The notes under the pieces are model-generated. The model did not search any database, was not told the origin of the DNA, and saw only the letters and a program-made list of their open reading frames with translations. From contig CADAEK010000008.1 in NCBI GenBank assembly GCA_902786925.1, positions 1 through 64,000 on the forward strand: a DNA stretch of 64,000 nucleotides, written 5' to 3'. Origin of the DNA: an uncultured Bacteroidales bacterium (GTDB taxonomy: Bacteria; Bacteroidota; Bacteroidia; Bacteroidales; Bacteroidaceae). Made by a program: the position numbers and the translations under genes. Numbering within the stretch: the stretch's first letter is position 1; each line of letters starts with the position of its first letter. Shown piece by piece: positions 60,984 through 64,000 of the stretch.

Positions 60984-62138
60984 CTACTTGGTAGTCTGTA
61001 CATTAGTGTTTTTTATCACCATCTTCTCCATGCCTTTTGTCATCCAGGTCTGAAGATGTCCCGCTTTGTCTGAATAAATGAAGAATGCCATCAGTTCAGG
61101 GTGCTTAGCAAGCACCTTCTGAGCATCTTCCATCCCCATCACCATAAATGCAGTAGCGTATGCATCAGCTGTAGCACAGTCTTGTGCCAGCACTGTCGAA
61201 GAGAGGATGCTATGTTGCACGGGGTATCCTGTTCTGGGGTCTATAGTGTGAGCATATTTCTTTCCGTCTTTCTCGTAGAAGTTGCGGTAGTTGCCCGACG
61301 TAGCCATGGCCAACTGCGTTACTTGGAGTACTTGCTCCACCTCATTGTTGGTATTTGTGGGGTCGTCAGTAGGTTTGTCTATGCCGATATGCCAGAGGTC
61401 TCCTTGAGGGTTTGTACCTCTCACACGCACTTCTCCACCAATCTCTACCATATAATTCTTGATGCCTTGATGCTCCAGATAGAGTCCTACCGCATCAACA
61501 CCATATCCTTTGGCAATGGCGCTGCAGTCAAGCATCGTCTCTGGGTACTTTTTCTGAACGACACCATTCTGAAGTTGTACATTATCTATATTGACATACA
61601 CCAAGAGGCTATCTACTCTGTCTTCACTTACATCTGTGCCAGTCTTGAATCCGAATCCCCAAAGATTCACAAGAGGAGCTACTGTGATGTCAAAAGCCCT
61701 GTTGGTTTCCCCCGACACCGTCTTGGCAAGGTTGAACACCTCTATCAGCATAGAGTCTGCTTCCATGCAGGTGTTGGTGTTAATAGCTGTAATTACAGAG
61801 TTCGGATTGAAAGGGGAAAGAGAATGATCCACGGCCTGCAAAGTTGCTTCGATGCTGCTCTTTAGTTCATGCTCTGATTGATAAGTGATGTGATAGAATG
61901 TGCCAAACACACTTCCTTGTGTCCTCTGGGTTTCTTCAGTGGCCCAAGGTTTTCCAGCTCCTTGTGGCTGTTCACTTTTCGAATCTTGGGTACGGACTAT
62001 ATAGACGGTGCCCACAATCAGCAGAATCAGCAATGGCCATCCCCACCACTTGATTTTGTGTGGTGCATAAGGGTTGAATGCTTGCTGATTAGATTCATTC
62101 TGCTTGTTTCCCGTCGTTGCTTTCTCTTCTTTCTCCAT
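60984..62138 (-). CDS. apbE: FAD:protein FMN transferase
   Basis: 384 residues. An N-terminal membrane anchor (WWGWPLLILLIVGTVYIV, ~31-48) replaces the lipobox of many ApbE proteins. The catalytic part shows GTFYHITYQ, SAIAKGYGVDAVGLYLEHQG, VEIGGEVRVRG and DCATADAYATAFMVMG. It covalently attaches FMN to threonines of Na+-NQR, Rnf or similar flavoproteins. Its start overlaps the upstream DUF6048 gene by 44 nt. Confidence 0.93.
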   Translation of the reverse strand: MEKEEKATTGNKQNESNQQAFNPYAPHKIKWWGWPLLILLIVGTVYIVRTQDSKSEQPQGAGKPWATEETQRTQGSVFGTFYHITYQSEHELKSSIEATLQAVDHSLSPFNPNSVITAINTNTCMEADSMLIEVFNLAKTVSGETNRAFDITVAPLVNLWGFGFKTGTDVSEDRVDSLLVYVNIDNVQLQNGVVQKKYPETMLDCSAIAKGYGVDAVGLYLEHQGIKNYMVEIGGEVRVRGTNPQGDLWHIGIDKPTDDPTNTNNEVEQVLQVTQLAMATSGNYRNFYEKDGKKYAHTIDPRTGYPVQHSILSSTVLAQDCATADAYATAFMVMGMEDAQKVLAKHPELMAFFIYSDKAGHLQTWMTKGMEKMVIKNTNVQTTK

Positions 62139-62973
62139 CGTTCAGTTCTGTTTCGTTGTCTATCGTTTGCTCCAGAGCAGGGTTGGTCGGCACCACTTCT
62201 CTTATCTCAACATTCACTCTGCGTTTGTGGCTCTTCTTCATGCCCCAGTTCAAGTCGAAGATGAGGCTGTAGGTACCTCCCCAGCACGAAGCGTTAGTTG
62301 TGTATCCATATCCAGGAATGCAGTTGGGCTTGGAATAGTCATTCTTCTTCGATGCCACTTCTCGTTTGTAGCGGATGGCCCATCCCATGTGGAAGTTCTT
62401 GTAGATTTTTACTTCAGCTCCAAACAGAGCCTCAATCCAGTGGCTCGTGCAACTTGTGTTCGGAATGCTGAAGGCACCGCTTCCACCCCAAATGGGGTCT
62501 ATCATGGCAGGACCGGCTATGTCGTATTCATAGGTGGAAAATCCATATCTTGCACCCAAATACAAGCGATTGCTTTGGAATTTGTTTTTTAGCATATTGA
62601 TGTCAATGCCAATGCGTGCATAAGGAGCATTCACCTTATATGACACCTTCGTGTTGAAGTCTTCTGTATCGCATTTCCCATATCCCACTTCGACGATGGG
62701 GAAGTAGGTGTTCTTCAAGTTCAAGCGTAGAGCCGCTTCCGCTGTGCCATAGTCAGACACAGCGTATGAGACAGGTCCGAAAACATCCACCGAGAGCGTG
62801 AAGCCTTGGAAAAGAACCATGTGCTGTTTCTCCTCCTCGATAGCCACATACTTGGTGGGTTTCGGTTGCTCTCCCGGTAACAACATCTGTTGCTGATTGT
62901 CTTGCGCCGCAGCATGCAATAGTGCGGCAAAGGCGCAGACAAAGCTGATGATATGTTTGGAAATAGAATTCAT
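62095..62973 (-). CDS. DUF6048-type outer-membrane beta-barrel protein
   Basis: 292 residues. Signal peptide (IISFVCAFAALLHAAA). The body looks like an outer-membrane barrel: alternating strands FQGFTLSVDVFGPVSYAV, PIVEVGYGKCDT, RLYLGARYGFSTYEYDI, FHMGWAIRYKREV, GGTYSLIFDLNWGM. A charged tail (ETELNDGERRESNDGKQAE) follows. I assign DUF6048 from memory of its pairing with the DUF6452 gene, 6 bp upstream. Function unknown. Confidence 0.68.
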   Translation of the reverse strand: MNSISKHIISFVCAFAALLHAAAQDNQQQMLLPGEQPKPTKYVAIEEEKQHMVLFQGFTLSVDVFGPVSYAVSDYGTAEAALRLNLKNTYFPIVEVGYGKCDTEDFNTKVSYKVNAPYARIGIDINMLKNKFQSNRLYLGARYGFSTYEYDIAGPAMIDPIWGGSGAFSIPNTSCTSHWIEALFGAEVKIYKNFHMGWAIRYKREVASKKNDYSKPNCIPGYGYTTNASCWGGTYSLIFDLNWGMKKSHKRRVNVEIREVVPTNPALEQTIDNETELNDGERRESNDGKQAE

Positions 62974-62979
62974 ATAATA

Positions 62980-63591
62980 TTATTCGGCTTCGGCAACGCC
63001 ATTGAAGTAAATCTTAATGTTGGTAGCTCCTTCATAGCCTACATTCGGATTGCTGATTTCGATATGGTCGATGGCAGCATCTGTAGCAGTTACCGACTTC
63101 AGGTGGTGGAACATATGCGTTCCGCACTCAGGGAGTTCCACGTGTGGGTAGCTGGAGTGCTGAATCTTCACGGTGTCCCTTAGTGATATTCTGCGATAAG
63201 CAAAGACCAACGTGTCTATTGTGCCGAAGTAGCTCATCGGTATTTTGATGCTGGTTGCATTCGCTTTCTTGTTCAGCAGGATGGTGTCGTTTCGCTGTTG
63301 AGATAGCGTTTCCGTATATCCTGCCTCAATCAGCTCAGGGTCGGGCTCTTCCTTGACGATAGGCAGTGTACCCATCTTGCGGTAGGTATACACAGTCTTA
63401 TAGCCAGGCTTCAGTGTTGACACCGTAATGGTGTCTTGATAGGCAATAGCCGTGCCTTCGGCATCATAGAACGCAAAGTTGCATGTCACGGTGTTCTCCA
63501 TCGGACAATTGTTGGAGTAGCACCCCGCCAGCATCTGCGTAGCTAACGCCATTGTGCAAGCAATAAAAGAATATAGGTGAGTACGTTTCAT
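62980..63591 (-). CDS. DUF6452-type lipoprotein
   Basis: 203 residues. Lipoprotein signal (CTMALATQMLAGC, Cys ~24) with CYSNNCPMENTVTCNFAFYD as mature start, then a beta-rich body (TITVSTLKPGYKTVYTY, FGTIDTLVFAYRRISLRDTV). It precedes the DUF6048 gene by 6 bp, as in other Bacteroidales. Function unknown. Confidence 0.7.
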   Translation of the reverse strand: MKRTHLYSFIACTMALATQMLAGCYSNNCPMENTVTCNFAFYDAEGTAIAYQDTITVSTLKPGYKTVYTYRKMGTLPIVKEEPDPELIEAGYTETLSQQRNDTILLNKKANATSIKIPMSYFGTIDTLVFAYRRISLRDTVKIQHSSYPHVELPECGTHMFHHLKSVTATDAAIDHIEISNPNVGYEGATNIKIYFNGVAEAE

Positions 63592-63619
63592 CAGAGATAG
63601 CAGTGTGCACGTGTTGGGG

Positions 63620-64000
63620 TTAGATTTCGTCTTCCACTTGATACTTATTTCGCTCTTGACTGTTGCGGCTAATCAAGTCGCCCAGGAAACCGGCCACAAA
63701 CAACTGCGTACCCAACAACATTGTTGTGAGCGAGATGTAGAAATATGGATTGTCCGTCACCAATGCCTGAGGCACATTGTTGTAGAGCGCAATCAGCTTT
63801 GATGTACCCACACACACCACAGCAATAAAGCCAACGATGAACATAAGTGTTCCTATAAATCCGAATATGTGCATAGGCTTCATGCCGAAGCTGTCGATAA
63901 ACCAAAGGCTGATGAGGTCCAGATATCCATTCACAAAGCGGTTCAGCCCCATGAACTTGCTCTTTCCGTGCTGGCGTGCCTGATGATGCACGGGTTTCTC
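63620..64000 (-). CDS. C-terminus of a membrane-anchored glycosyltransferase (GT2, 5' end outside window)
   Basis: About 127 C-terminal residues are present, frame open to the right edge. EKPVHHQARQHGKSKFMGLN is the end of the catalytic domain of dolichyl-phosphate-mannose-synthase/GtrB-like GT2 enzymes; KSKF-LNRFVNGYLDL is their usual link to two membrane helices (GFIGTLMFIVGFIAVVC; YFYISLTTMLLGTQLFVAGF). It likely glycosylates a polyprenyl-phosphate or related lipid. The catalytic DxD is outside the window. Confidence 0.82.
   Translation of the reverse strand, partial: EKPVHHQARQHGKSKFMGLNRFVNGYLDLISLWFIDSFGMKPMHIFGFIGTLMFIVGFIAVVCVGTSKLIALYNNVPQALVTDNPYFYISLTTMLLGTQLFVAGFLGDLISRNSQERNKYQVEDEI

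Overview
The window is chromosomal DNA from a member of the Bacteroidales, most likely Prevotellaceae (Prevotella/Segatella type). Several things point there: promoters with the Bacteroidetes pattern (TTG or TTTG, 19-20 nt, TAnnTTTG), few Shine-Dalgarno sites, lineage lipoproteins (DUF4270, DUF4296, probable DUF4847, DUF6048 and DUF6452), a lipoprotein-type TamA homologue, a short MetH, and the gene order purH-mreB-mreC-mreD-mrdA-rodA. No insertion sequence, prophage, CRISPR array or rRNA gene was seen. The ends cut two genes: the C-terminus of a DUF4143-type ATPase at the left, and the C-terminus of a membrane-anchored glycosyltransferase at the right.

Layout. 1-1.75 kb is accessory: an ATPase remnant, a promoter feeding two overlapping reading frames (a small basic protein and a polyvalent-protein-kinase-like protein), then about 400 bp of four tandem micro-repeat arrays. 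1.8-3.7 kb is a two-gene ADP-ribose unit: an NrtR-like Nudix protein and an ADP-ribosylglycohydrolase fused to a macro-like domain. 3.8-7.4 kb (minus) is a sodium-pumping decarboxylase, oadG-oadA-oadB. 7.5-9.9 kb (plus) pairs an orphan galactitol-type EIIC permease with a KduI that carries a signal peptide. 10-12.3 kb is a double-ATPase ABC protein and a YqiA-like esterase. 12.4-27.5 kb is mostly minus-strand core: DUF4270 lipoprotein, single-domain starch synthase, MBL hydrolase, aspS, tamL, an rRNA methyltransferase (plus), DUF4296 cluster, lspA, ileS and pyrBI. 27.8-33.3 kb holds a PNPOx-like protein, a DMP19-family protein, smpB, metH and mazG. 33.4-34.7 kb is a tRNA cluster (Ser-GCT and two Glu-CTC) with its own promoter and terminator, followed by about 800 bp without a gene.

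34.7-42.6 kb carries a hexuronate-type MFS transporter, folB with an unusual standalone ribonucleotide-reductase C-terminal-domain protein, a nitroreductase, dnaA, an MCE protein and an amidase. 42.8-45.6 kb pairs a BtuB-like TonB receptor with a YiiX-like hydrolase. 45.7-52.1 kb is the rod-shape operon. 52.3-64 kb is housekeeping: a glycine-zipper/EF-hand lipoprotein, NudC, a GH25 lysozyme, folinate cyclo-ligase, CtpA, dCMP deaminase, Dcp, a Crp-family regulator, ApbE and small envelope proteins.

How the genes work together. The KduI/EIIC pair, the ExuT-like transporter and the Oad pump suggest growth on uronates and fermentation through oxaloacetate or succinate with sodium coupling. The B12-dependent MetH and the BtuB-like receptor fit a B12-dependent lifestyle. 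No single unmistakable new defence or mobile system was found. The best leads are the exported KduI with an orphan EIIC, the NrtR/ADP-ribosylglycohydrolase-macro pair, the standalone NrdJ tail domain, the split purH, the overlapping frames at 0.6 kb, and the repeat-bearing untranslated regions.
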